DNA from: Flavobacterium sp. Root420
GTDB lineage: Bacteria > Bacteroidota > Bacteroidia > Flavobacteriales > Flavobacteriaceae
NCBI RefSeq assembly: GCF_001427905.1
Contig: NZ_LMEF01000001.1
Location: 186,394 to 250,393, forward strand
DNA: 64,000 nt
Direction: 5' to 3'
Positions 16,827 to 24,979 of this stretch are shown here, piece by piece; within the stretch, counting starts at the first letter, position 1; the number at the start of each line of letters is the position of its first letter. Position numbers and translations under genes: made by a program. The notes under the pieces are model-generated. The model saw only the letters and a program-made list of their open reading frames with translations, was not told the origin of the DNA and made no database searches.

Positions 16827-17282
16827 ATGTTAAAAACAGTCAATATACTTAATAAAAGAGCTCGTTTCGATTATGAGATAATCGATACCTATACTGCCGG
16901 AATTGTTTTATCCGGAACAGAAATCAAATCTATACGTTTAGGGAAAGCTAATATTACCGAAAGCTTTTGTGAATTTAATAATCTTGAGCTTTTTGCAATC
17001 AATACTTATGTTGAAGAATATTCTTTTGGAAATCAATTCAATCATAAGTCAAGAAGTGAAAGAAAATTACTTTTGAATAAAAAAGAGCTAAAAAGTCTTC
17101 ACAAAAGTGTACAGGCAAAAGGACTTACTATTGTCCCGCTAAAGTTATTTACAAATGAAAAAGGTCTTGCAAAATTGCAAATAGGCCTTTGCAAAGGAAA
17201 GAAAAACTACGACAAACGTGAATCTTTGAAAGAACAAGATACAAAACGTGACTTAGACCGAATTAAAAAAGCTTTCAATTAA
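16827..17282 (+). CDS. smpB: SsrA-binding protein SmpB
   Basis: Partner of tmRNA in trans-translation: delivers tmRNA to stalled ribosomes. The protein has 151 residues, the normal length. NKRARFDYEIIDTYTAGIVLSGTEIKS is the family N-terminus, and the basic tail KGKKNYDKRESLKEQDTKRD is expected to fold in the mRNA channel. The ATG lies only 6 nt after a -7 like element TACATTTG (16814-16821), so the mRNA may be nearly leaderless. The tmRNA gene itself is not in the window. Confidence 0.96.
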   Translation: MLKTVNILNKRARFDYEIIDTYTAGIVLSGTEIKSIRLGKANITESFCEFNNLELFAINTYVEEYSFGNQFNHKSRSERKLLLNKKELKSLHKSVQAKGLTIVPLKLFTNEKGLAKLQIGLCKGKKNYDKRESLKEQDTKRDLDRIKKAFN

Positions 17283-17359
17283 GTCACTTTAACTCACCCT
17301 AAAATGGTGTTTATTAACATTTTATCGTTAATTTTATATAAACAATTTAACTGTAAAAT

Positions 17360-17998
17360 ATGAAAAAGCACTTAGTTTTGTTAATCTCCGTACTGACACT
17401 TTCAAGTTGTGGAAGTAATACATCAATTGTAAGTAGCTGGAGAGATCCTGATGTAACTGTTGCACAAGAGCACTTCAAAAAAGTTTTAGTTGTTGCTTTA
17501 GTAAAAGATGAAGCTTCCAGAAGAATTACAGAAAATAGGATTGCAGCCAGTAATCAAATATTTAAAACTTCTTATCAATATTTAAACGAAGGCACTAAAC
17601 AACTTACCCAGGAACAAAAATTAAAAATTTTGCAAGATGAAAATTTTGATGGCGTTGTTACGATGCGTTTAGTAAGTACTGATAGAGAAACGAACTACGT
17701 TCCCGGAACTTATACTGGTATGTATTATGGAGGATTTGATGGTGTATATACAGGAATGTATGGATACGGGTTTGGAAACTGGTACGGAATGTATTCTCCA
17801 AATTTCTACGATCCAGGCTATTATCAGGAAACGACATCTTATATGGTAGAAACTAATATTTTTTCATTAAAACAAAATAAATTAATCTGGACAGGAACAA
17901 CAAAATCTGAATACGTTACGGATTTGGGACAAACTGTAGACGCAATTATGCAAGCAGTTGTTGGCGAAATGAAAAAAGACGGATCTTTACCTAAATAA
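17360..17998 (+). CDS. Lipoprotein of unknown function (DUF4136-like)
   Basis: A 212-residue lipoprotein with a lipobox (LTLSSCGS, Cys17). The mature part begins SSWRDPDV, similar to DUF4136 and related lipoproteins. A Gly/Tyr-rich stretch with repeated YTGMY lies around residues 119-150. Probably anchored in the outer membrane facing the periplasm. Function unknown. A terminator follows within 10 nt. Confidence 0.75.
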   Translation: MKKHLVLLISVLTLSSCGSNTSIVSSWRDPDVTVAQEHFKKVLVVALVKDEASRRITENRIAASNQIFKTSYQYLNEGTKQLTQEQKLKILQDENFDGVVTMRLVSTDRETNYVPGTYTGMYYGGFDGVYTGMYGYGFGNWYGMYSPNFYDPGYYQETTSYMVETNIFSLKQNKLIWTGTTKSEYVTDLGQTVDAIMQAVVGEMKKDGSLPK

Positions 17999-18004
17999 AT
18001 CATG

Positions 18005-18033
18005 AAAAGCAATATCTATATATTGCTTTTTTT
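18005..18033 (+). terminator. Terminator after the lipoprotein gene
   Basis: Stem AAAAGCAATAT/ATATTGCTTTT with a 4-nt loop, followed by a T-run, 7 nt after the stop codon at 17998. Confidence 0.88.
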
Positions 18034-18083
18034 ACATCTATTAAAATGACTAATTTTGTCAAGACATTTTAAATCATTTTCAA

Positions 18084-19091
18084 ATGAAAGCACTCCTTAA
18101 AAATGCAAGAGAACAAAAAGGATTAAAAACTCGTGAGGTCGCTCAGCTTCTTGAAATTGACCAGGCATTGATAAGCAAGTTTGAATCTGGTACCCGAAAA
18201 CCCACAAAAGAACAAATCTCTAAACTTTCACAGCTGTTAGAAATCGACTTTGAAACGTTGATGATAGCTTGGCTGAAAGAAAAAATCTTATATGAAATTG
18301 GTGATGAAGAATTTGCATTAAAAGCATTATTTCTGGTTGAGCAAGAAATTCAAAACAATAAAAAAATCATCAGTTCTGGAGTTTTATCTTCTATACAATC
18401 AGTTTTAGATGAAATTGAAATTTTAAAAAAACAGATACAATCTTTTCAACATTTCGATTTACATCGAATTTCAAAAATTTTGGAACTGGAATTTATTTCA
18501 GAGAGTAATCGCTTAAATGGAAATTCATTAACATTTCAAGAAACTAAATCAGTCATTAATGAAGGATTGACGATTTCTGGAAAAAGCATGCACGAGCACT
18601 TAGAAACTGTAAATCTTCAGGAAACTCTAGGCTATATTAAAGATTTAAATCAAAAAAAAGTTTCCTTATCAGAAAAAGAATTACTTACAATTCACAATTT
18701 AATAGTAAGAGGAATCAAACCCGAAAATTCAGGAAAATACAAAAATGACCCTCTAATTATTCGAGAAATGAATTTATTTTTTAATTGGTATGAAACTAAT
18801 AAAAACAATATACATCCAATACTTTTAGCATCAGAAGCACACTTAAAAATTTTGAAAATTAGTCCTTTTGAAAATGCAAATATTCAAATTGCTAATTTGA
18901 TAATGAATTGGATATTACTTCAAAATGGTTTTGTTTTTGCTACAATACAAGGAAACGAAAATCAAATAAATGAATATTTATCTATATTGAAAGAATGTCA
19001 AAATAAAAGTGATCCGTCTCTTTTTGTAAATTTTATTCTTCGAATCGAAAAAGAAAATTTACTTCGCGCCATTGAATTGGTTTCAAAATAG
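18084..19091 (+). CDS. XRE-type HTH protein with a degenerate Fic domain
   Basis: A 335-residue fusion. Residues 1-60 form a Cro/C1-type HTH (KTREVAQLLEIDQALISKFESG). Residues 130-330 look like a Fic domain. The Fic motif HPFx(D/E)GNGR is replaced by S260-PFENANIQ: the catalytic His is Ser, and both motif glycines and the terminal Arg are lost. The inhibitory-helix motif is also changed (SNRLNGN, with Asn145 in place of Glu). AMPylation activity is therefore unlikely and a DNA-binding or scaffold role is possible. The frame is intact. A shared terminator follows. Confidence 0.75.
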   Translation: MKALLKNAREQKGLKTREVAQLLEIDQALISKFESGTRKPTKEQISKLSQLLEIDFETLMIAWLKEKILYEIGDEEFALKALFLVEQEIQNNKKIISSGVLSSIQSVLDEIEILKKQIQSFQHFDLHRISKILELEFISESNRLNGNSLTFQETKSVINEGLTISGKSMHEHLETVNLQETLGYIKDLNQKKVSLSEKELLTIHNLIVRGIKPENSGKYKNDPLIIREMNLFFNWYETNKNNIHPILLASEAHLKILKISPFENANIQIANLIMNWILLQNGFVFATIQGNENQINEYLSILKECQNKSDPSLFVNFILRIEKENLLRAIELVSK

Positions 19092-19113
19092 AAAGCCCAT
19101 TAAGGGCTTTTCT
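19090..19113. terminator. Bidirectional terminator between the Fic-like gene and pcm
   Basis: AGAAAGCCC/GGGCTTTTCT hairpin lying between two convergent stop codons (19091 and 19112). It overlaps the last bases of both genes. Confidence 0.75.
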
Positions 19114-19753
19114 AATTTTTATCTTCTAATAAAGGAACAAATCGAAATTCTCCAAACTCATGTTTCTCAAATTGCGTTTCATTTTTACGAATTAATAAAG
19201 TCATAATTTGAACATCATCACCAAGCGGAATAACCAGCCTTCCTCCTATTTTTAACTGTGCCATTAAAGGCTGAGGGATAAACGGAGCGCCGGCCGTAAC
19301 AATAATACTATCAAACGGAGCATGATTCGGCAAACCTTTATAACCATCTCCAAAAGAAAGATGTTTTGGACGGATATTTAACTTTGGAAACAAATTTGAA
19401 GTTGCTTTAAACAATTCATTTTGTCTTTCTACACTATAAACTTTAGCACCAAGCATAAACAAAACAGCAGTTTGATAACCTGAGCCCGTTCCAATTTCTA
19501 ATATTTTGTGGTCTTTTTTAACTTCTAACAACTGCGATTGAAAAGCAACAGTATAGGGCTGTGAAATAGTTTGTCCGGCTCCTATAGGAAATGCCTTGTC
19601 CTGATAAGCATAATCTTCAAAACTTGAATTTAGAAAAAGATGTCTTGGGATTTTTTTTATCGCATCCAAAACTGCTTTATCAGTAATTCCCTTTTGTTCT
19701 AAAGTGCTTACTAATTGATTACGAAGTCCTTGATGTTTGGCAGTGTCTTTCAA
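19112..19753 (-). CDS. pcm: Protein-L-isoaspartate O-methyltransferase
   Basis: Repairs isoaspartyl residues using S-adenosylmethionine. The protein has 213 residues. The family motif is AYQDKAFPIGAGQTISQPYTVAFQ, and the SAM loop is LEIGTGSGYQTAVL. The start is TTG at 19753; the promoter at 19775-19804 places transcription close upstream. Cytoplasmic. Confidence 0.93.
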   Translation of the reverse strand: MKDTAKHQGLRNQLVSTLEQKGITDKAVLDAIKKIPRHLFLNSSFEDYAYQDKAFPIGAGQTISQPYTVAFQSQLLEVKKDHKILEIGTGSGYQTAVLFMLGAKVYSVERQNELFKATSNLFPKLNIRPKHLSFGDGYKGLPNHAPFDSIIVTAGAPFIPQPLMAQLKIGGRLVIPLGDDVQIMTLLIRKNETQFEKHEFGEFRFVPLLEDKN

Positions 19754-19774
19754 AATGGGTAGGTTTTATTTTGG

Positions 19775-19804
19775 CAAAAATAAGAAAGTAAAAAAGAAAT
19801 CAAA
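19775..19804 (-). promoter_or_regulatory. Promoter of pcm
   Basis: On the minus strand TTTG (19804-19801), 18 nt, then TATTTTTG (19782-19775). This matches the Bacteroidota -33/-7 consensus and leaves a short leader of about 15-17 nt before the TTG start. Confidence 0.6.
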
Positions 19805-19896
19805 TATTGATTTTTAATTATTAAATCGCTAAATCTTTATTGCATTAACTTTTACTTTCAACAAATAAATTATATTTTTGTTTAAAATACATTCTC

Positions 19897-20862
19897 ATGT
19901 TAAAAGTAGGAGTTTTAGGTGCTGGTCACTTAGGTAAGATACATTTACGCTTATTACAACAATCTGATAAATACGAATTAGTTGGATTTTACGACGAAAA
20001 TCAGGAAAATGCCGAAAGAATTTCAAAAGAATTTGGCTATAAAAACTTCAACACTATTGCAAAATTAATCCACGCCGTGGATGTAATCAATATTGTAACA
20101 CCAACACTTTCGCATTATAAATGTGCTAAGGTAGCTATAAAATCAGGAAAACATATCTTTATAGAGAAACCTATCGCCAATACTGTAGAAGAAGCTGAAG
20201 AAATTATTGCTTTAGCCAAAGAATACAACGTAAAAGGTCAGGTTGGTCATGTAGAGCGTTTTAATCCTGCTTTCATTGCAACAAAAAATATGATCGAAAA
20301 CCCGATGTTTATTGAAACGCATCGTTTGGCCGAATTCAATCCTCGTGGTACTGATGTTCCCGTAGTTTTAGATTTAATGATTCATGATATTGATGCAATT
20401 TTGAGTGTTGTTCATTCAAAAGTAAAAGATATTCATGCAAGTGGTGTTTCCGTTATCAGTGACACACCAGATATTGCCAATGCCCGAATTGAATTCGAAA
20501 ATGGTTGTGTAGCAAACTTAACAGCCAGCAGAATTTCGATGAAAAACATGCGTAAAACACGTTTCTTTCAAAAAGACGCCTACATTTCAGTTGACTTTTT
20601 AGAGAAAAAATGTGAAGTAGTTCGTATGAAAGATGCACCAGAAGTTCCTGGCGATTTTGATATGATTCTACAAAATGCTGAAGGCGTAAAAAAGCAAATC
20701 TATTTTACAAATCCTGATGTTGAGCAAAACAATGCAATTTTGGATGAATTAGAGTCTTTTGCAAATGCAATAAACACAGATACTACTCCAGTAGTAACTT
20801 TAGAACAAGCTACAGATGCTTTGCGTGTAGCCTATCAAATTATTGATTGTTTCGATAAATAA
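19897..20862 (+). CDS. Gfo/Idh/MocA family oxidoreductase
   Basis: A 321-residue NAD(P)-dependent dehydrogenase. The Rossmann loop is GVLGAGHLGKIHLR (5-18), and the family EKPIAN motif contains the catalytic-region Lys. GHVERFNPAF and DLMIHDIDAI are typical of the sugar or cyclitol dehydrogenase group. The substrate is unknown. A strong palindrome separates it from the next gene. Confidence 0.9.
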   Translation: MLKVGVLGAGHLGKIHLRLLQQSDKYELVGFYDENQENAERISKEFGYKNFNTIAKLIHAVDVINIVTPTLSHYKCAKVAIKSGKHIFIEKPIANTVEEAEEIIALAKEYNVKGQVGHVERFNPAFIATKNMIENPMFIETHRLAEFNPRGTDVPVVLDLMIHDIDAILSVVHSKVKDIHASGVSVISDTPDIANARIEFENGCVANLTASRISMKNMRKTRFFQKDAYISVDFLEKKCEVVRMKDAPEVPGDFDMILQNAEGVKKQIYFTNPDVEQNNAILDELESFANAINTDTTPVVTLEQATDALRVAYQIIDCFDK

Positions 20863-20882
20863 TTTAATTTCAAAAAATAAAA

Positions 20883-20924
20883 TTAGCCACGAATTCACGA
20901 ATTATTTGGTGAATTCGTGGCTAA
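20883..20924 (+). terminator. Perfect 16-bp hairpin between two plus-strand genes
   Basis: Arms TTAGCCACGAATTCAC (20883-20898) and GTGAATTCGTGGCTAA (20909-20924) with a 10-nt loop, 20 nt after the oxidoreductase stop. It lacks a long T-run, so it may be a dispersed repeat acting as a weak terminator or mRNA end protector. Confidence 0.55.
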
Positions 20925-20951
20925 AATCATAAATATAATACCTCAATTTAA

Positions 20952-21845
20952 ATGAAAACTATAGCTGTAATTGGTGCTGGAACAATGGGTAACGGAATTG
21001 CCCATACTTTTGCACAAAGTGGTTTTACCGTAAAACTAATTGATGTTTCAGAAAAATCATTAGACAAAGGAATGGCGACTATTGCCGCTAATTTGGACAG
21101 AATGCTGTCTAAGGGAACGATTACTCAGGAAGATGTTGCCAAAACGATTACAAACATTATTACCTATACTGATATTAAAGACGGCATTGTTGGTGTTGAT
21201 TTAGTTGTTGAAGCCGCCACAGAAAATGTGGAACTAAAACTGAATATTTTCAAACAATTAAATGAAGCTTGTTCTCACAATACCATTTTAGCAACAAATA
21301 CTTCTTCTATATCCATTACACAAATCGGAGCTGTTGTAGCACATCCTGAACGTGTTATCGGAATGCATTTTATGAATCCGGTGCCAATTATGAAATTAGT
21401 CGAAATCATTCGCGGATACAATACCAGCGACGAAGTGACTAAAATTATCATGGATTTATCGGTTAAACTAGGAAAAACTCCAGTTGAAGTAAACGATTAT
21501 CCTGGTTTTGTAGCCAACAGAATTTTGATGCCAATGCTAAACGAAGCAATCGAAACGTTATATAATAAAGTTGCCGGCGTTTATGAGATTGATACAGTAA
21601 TGAAACTAGGAATGGGACACCCTATGGGACCACTTCAATTAGCTGATTTTATTGGTCTTGATGTTTGTTTGGCTATTTTGAATGTAATGTATGAAGGTTT
21701 TAAAAACCCTAAATATGCTCCTTGCCCTTTATTAGTTAATATGGTAAGAGCGGGAAAACTTGGAGTGAAATCTGGTGAAGGTTTTTATGATTATAGTGAA
21801 AGTAAAAAGGCAGAGAAAATCTCTAAGCAATTTATTCTTTCATAA
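20952..21845 (+). CDS. 3-hydroxybutyryl-CoA (3-hydroxyacyl-CoA) dehydrogenase
   Basis: NAD-dependent oxidation or reduction of 3-hydroxyacyl-CoA. The protein has 297 residues, the short stand-alone type. The Rossmann motif is VIGAGTMGNGIAHTFAQSG, and the catalytic His is in IGMHFMNPVPIMKLVEIIRG. The C-terminal domain contains ADFIGLDVCLAILN. Either fatty acid degradation or butanoate metabolism is possible. It is followed after 12 nt by the YggS gene. Confidence 0.93.
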   Translation: MKTIAVIGAGTMGNGIAHTFAQSGFTVKLIDVSEKSLDKGMATIAANLDRMLSKGTITQEDVAKTITNIITYTDIKDGIVGVDLVVEAATENVELKLNIFKQLNEACSHNTILATNTSSISITQIGAVVAHPERVIGMHFMNPVPIMKLVEIIRGYNTSDEVTKIIMDLSVKLGKTPVEVNDYPGFVANRILMPMLNEAIETLYNKVAGVYEIDTVMKLGMGHPMGPLQLADFIGLDVCLAILNVMYEGFKNPKYAPCPLLVNMVRAGKLGVKSGEGFYDYSESKKAEKISKQFILS

Positions 21846-21857
21846 AAAAGAAATACC

Positions 21858-22529
21858 ATGTCAATTCAATCGAATTTAAATAGCATTAAAGAAAGTTTAC
21901 CAGAGCATGTAACTCTCGTCGCAGTTTCTAAAACCAAACCTGTTTCTGACTTAATGCAGGCATACGAAGCCGGCCAGCGTATTTTTGGAGAAAACAAAAT
22001 CCAGGAAATGACTGAAAAATGGGAAGAAATGCCAAAAGATATTCAATGGCATATGATCGGTCATGTTCAGTCGAATAAAGTCAAATTTATGGCACCATTT
22101 GTGAGTTTGATTCATGGTGTTGATAGTTTGAAATTATTACAGGAAATAAACAAACAAGCTTTAAAGAATAATCGAATTATTGATTGCCTGCTTCAAATAC
22201 ATATTGCAGAAGAAGAAACTAAATTTGGTTTGGATGAAAACGAATTAAATCAACTTTTATCATCATTTGAGTTCAAAAAGATGAAAAACATTCGTATCTT
22301 AGGGTTAATGGGAATGGCAACATTCACAGAAAACCAAAACCAAATTAAAAAAGAATTCACACATTTAAAGTCAATTTTTGATTCGATAAAATATATTGAC
22401 GGATATGGTAAAGACGCACTGCAGTTCGTTTCTACAATTTCAATGGGCATGTCCGGAGATTATCAGCTAGCCATAGAATGTGGAAGCACAATGGTAAGAA
22501 TTGGAAGCAGTATCTTTGGAGGAAGATAA
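21858..22529 (+). CDS. YggS family PLP homeostasis protein
   Basis: A 223-residue PLP-binding protein of the YggS/PROSC family, which buffers pyridoxal phosphate and affects amino acid pools. The PLP Lys is in LVAVSKTKPVSD, with FGENKIQEM and IQWHMIGHVQSNKV following, and GMSGDYQLAIECGSTMVRIGS near the end. Probably co-transcribed with the upstream dehydrogenase. Confidence 0.94.
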   Translation: MSIQSNLNSIKESLPEHVTLVAVSKTKPVSDLMQAYEAGQRIFGENKIQEMTEKWEEMPKDIQWHMIGHVQSNKVKFMAPFVSLIHGVDSLKLLQEINKQALKNNRIIDCLLQIHIAEEETKFGLDENELNQLLSSFEFKKMKNIRILGLMGMATFTENQNQIKKEFTHLKSIFDSIKYIDGYGKDALQFVSTISMGMSGDYQLAIECGSTMVRIGSSIFGGR

Positions 22530-22587
22530 GCTAATTGTAGATTGTAGATTTAAAACTGATTACTAAAAACTGAGACTGAATACTAAT

Positions 22588-23949
22588 TTGTACGCAATAC
22601 TAGACATAGAAACCACTGGAGGCCAGTTTAATGAGGAAGGAATTACCGAAATCGCCATTTATAAATTTGATGGTCATGAAGTAGTTGATCAATTCATTAG
22701 TTTGGTTAATCCTGAAATTCCGATTCAGCCTTTTGTGGTGAAATTAACCGGAATCAATAATGCTATGTTGCGTTCTGCTCCTAAATTCTTTGAAGTTGCG
22801 AAACGAATCATCGAAATTACGTCAGATTGTATTATTGTAGCACACAACGCCTCTTTTGATTACCGAATTTTACGTACCGAATTCAGACGTTTAGGCTACG
22901 ATTTTGAAGCCAAAACGCTTTGTACCGTTGAATTGGCTAAAAAGCTAATTCCGGAACAGCCTTCCTATAGTTTAGGAAAATTGGTTCGCGCACTCGGAAT
23001 CCCGATGGCAGACCGTCATCGAGCTAGTGGCGACGCCATGGCAACGACCAAGCTATTTAAAATGCTTTTAGAAAAAGATCTTGAAAAAACAATTGTAAAA
23101 GATTTTATAAAACTGGAAGTTGAAAAAGGTATTGCGCCAAAATTATTAGATCTGGTTGGTCAAATGCCAACTAAAACGGGTGTGTACTACATTCATAACG
23201 AAGGTGGAATCTTAATATATATAGGAAAAAGTCAGAATATCAGAAAAAGGGTAAATCAACATTTCACCGGAATCACAACAAAAAGTAAAAAAATCCAGGC
23301 CGAAGTTTTCACCATAACTTATGATGAAACCGGAAGCGAATTAATTGCGCTTTTAAAAGAAAGTGAAGAAGTAAAAATAAACCGTCCGAGACACAATCGC
23401 TCGCAGAAGAAAACTGTTTTTCCATTTGCTTTATATGCAGAAAAAGATTCAGATGGTTATTTGAATATAAAACTTCAAAAAGCCGACGGACGTAAAAAAG
23501 AAATTACTTCATTTGCTTCTCTACAGGAAGGTAAAAATATGCTTTTCAAATTCACTGCCAAATATCATTTGTGCCAAAAATTAACGGGTTTATATCAAAG
23601 TAAGAAAGAGTGTTTCCAATATAAAATCAAAGAATGTGATGGTGCTTGTATTGGTGAAATTGCACCTGAAACTTATAACCTAAGAGTACAACAATTCATT
23701 TCTGAGCACAGTTTTGAAAACAAAAGCATGATTCTTCTTGACAGAGGTCGAAATATAAACGAACGCAGTGCCGTTTTAATTGAAAATGGTATTTATAAAG
23801 GTTATGCGTTTTATGATTTGAATTATCAAATTACCAACATCGAAATCTTAAAAAACATTTTAATTCCGATGCAAAACAATCGCGATGTAAAAAACATAAT
23901 TCAGAATTACATGCGCAAAAGCAAATCCCTTAAAATTCTTCATTTTTAA
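22588..23949 (+). CDS. DnaQ-like exonuclease fused to a GIY-YIG nuclease
   Basis: A 453-residue two-nuclease fusion. Residues 1-165 are a DEDDh 3'-5' exonuclease with D6 and E8 (DIETT), D91 (HNASFD), H144 and D149 (HRASGDA). Residues 190-275 are a UvrC-like GIY-YIG domain (GVYYIH, then LIYIGKSQNIRKRVNQHF). The rest is uncharacterised but includes Cys residues in KECDGACIG. Such fusions are annotated as DNA polymerase III epsilon-like or Cho/UvrC-like proteins, so a role in DNA repair is likely. The start is TTG at 22588. Confidence 0.88.
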   Translation: MYAILDIETTGGQFNEEGITEIAIYKFDGHEVVDQFISLVNPEIPIQPFVVKLTGINNAMLRSAPKFFEVAKRIIEITSDCIIVAHNASFDYRILRTEFRRLGYDFEAKTLCTVELAKKLIPEQPSYSLGKLVRALGIPMADRHRASGDAMATTKLFKMLLEKDLEKTIVKDFIKLEVEKGIAPKLLDLVGQMPTKTGVYYIHNEGGILIYIGKSQNIRKRVNQHFTGITTKSKKIQAEVFTITYDETGSELIALLKESEEVKINRPRHNRSQKKTVFPFALYAEKDSDGYLNIKLQKADGRKKEITSFASLQEGKNMLFKFTAKYHLCQKLTGLYQSKKECFQYKIKECDGACIGEIAPETYNLRVQQFISEHSFENKSMILLDRGRNINERSAVLIENGIYKGYAFYDLNYQITNIEILKNILIPMQNNRDVKNIIQNYMRKSKSLKILHF

Positions 23950-23980
23950 AATACCCTAATTTTTCATTATCTTAGTCAAT

Positions 23981-24823
23981 ATGACAAAAGTGAAATCCAA
24001 ATACGAAAATTTTAGAGAAAAAATTAAAGTAATTCTTTACGGAACTGATACCGTTTTAGGAAGACTTTTCGACCTGGTATTACTTGGATTAATTTTACTG
24101 AGTGTTCTTTTGGTCATGATGGAGACCGTTCAGGGAATCAATCAAAAATACCATTCTCAACTCATTATTTGTGAATGGATAATCACAGTCTTTTTTACCA
24201 TCGAGTATATTTTACGCATCATTTCGATTCAAAAACCAGTTAAATATATTTTTAGTTTTTACGGAATTATTGATCTGTTAGCCGTATTACCAATGTATTT
24301 ATCCCTATTTTTTCCTGGTGCAAGTATCTTGTCTATTGTACGGGCATTACGTTTCTTCCGGTTATTTAAAATACTTCACATTCCTCAAATTTCACATCAG
24401 TCCGTGCAACTGCGTGATGCGATTGAAGCCAGTAAAGAAAAAATTCTGGTTTTCATTTATTTTGTATTAATAAGTACCGTTATAATCGGTTCTGTTATGT
24501 ATGCTATTGAAGGCAAAGAAAGTGGTTTCACAAGTATTCCAATCAGTATATATTGGACTATAGTAACCTTAACAACAGTTGGTTATGGCGACATTTCGCC
24601 TATAACACCTTTAGGTCAATTTGTTGCTTCATTGGTCATGATTTTAGGTTACGGAATTATAGCCGTACCAACTGGAATCGTAACTGCAGAGTTTGCAAAA
24701 AACAGTTTAAAAAATAATAATACAGTAAGTGGAAAAAAAGCATGCACAAATTGTAATTCACAAGTGCACTTTGATAATGCAAAATATTGTTATGAATGCG
24801 GAACAGAATTACCTAATACTTAA
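23981..24823 (+). CDS. Voltage-gated K+ channel with C-terminal zinc ribbon
   Basis: A 280-residue membrane protein with about six transmembrane helices. The arginine-bearing S4 helix is SIVRALRFFRLFKIL (R121, R124, R127), and the selectivity filter TTVGYGD is at 198-204. The tail has C255-x2-C258 and C270-x2-C273, a single zinc-ribbon-like motif. Such tails may sense or assemble, which is inference. The gene stands between the nuclease fusion and miaA. Confidence 0.9.
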   Translation: MTKVKSKYENFREKIKVILYGTDTVLGRLFDLVLLGLILLSVLLVMMETVQGINQKYHSQLIICEWIITVFFTIEYILRIISIQKPVKYIFSFYGIIDLLAVLPMYLSLFFPGASILSIVRALRFFRLFKILHIPQISHQSVQLRDAIEASKEKILVFIYFVLISTVIIGSVMYAIEGKESGFTSIPISIYWTIVTLTTVGYGDISPITPLGQFVASLVMILGYGIIAVPTGIVTAEFAKNSLKNNNTVSGKKACTNCNSQVHFDNAKYCYECGTELPNT

Positions 24824-24827
24824 TTTA

Positions 24828-24975
24828 TGGAGCTATTTCCAGCTGTACACTCCAACTCCTCCTTATCTTTGTTGTTTTTTTAAGGCATAAAAGGAGTTTC
24901 CGCTGGTCGCTCTTTTATCCCAAAAAAAACTAACAAAGATAAGTCCGGGGTTTCCATTTCCATCTGGGCTAGAAG
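24828..24975. repeat. Structured intergenic element before miaA
   Basis: A 148-nt stretch with clear secondary structure. CTTATCTTTGTT (24862-24873) pairs with AACAAAGATAAG (24932-24943), and inside it ATAAAAG pairs with CTTTTAT. A GC-richer tail (CCGGGGTTTCCATTTCC, ending CTGGGCTAG) abuts the miaA start at 24980. No tRNA fold or ORF is evident. The composition differs from the flanks, as expected for a dispersed intergenic repeat or structured RNA. Confidence 0.5.
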
Positions 24976-24979
24976 AACT

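Noticed and set aside
18084..19091. Toxin-antitoxin module based on Fic
   Set aside because: The active-site motif is destroyed and there is no small partner gene on either side.
24828..24975. tRNA or tmRNA gene
   Set aside because: No cloverleaf, no T-loop motif and no CCA-proximal stem; only a long hairpin.
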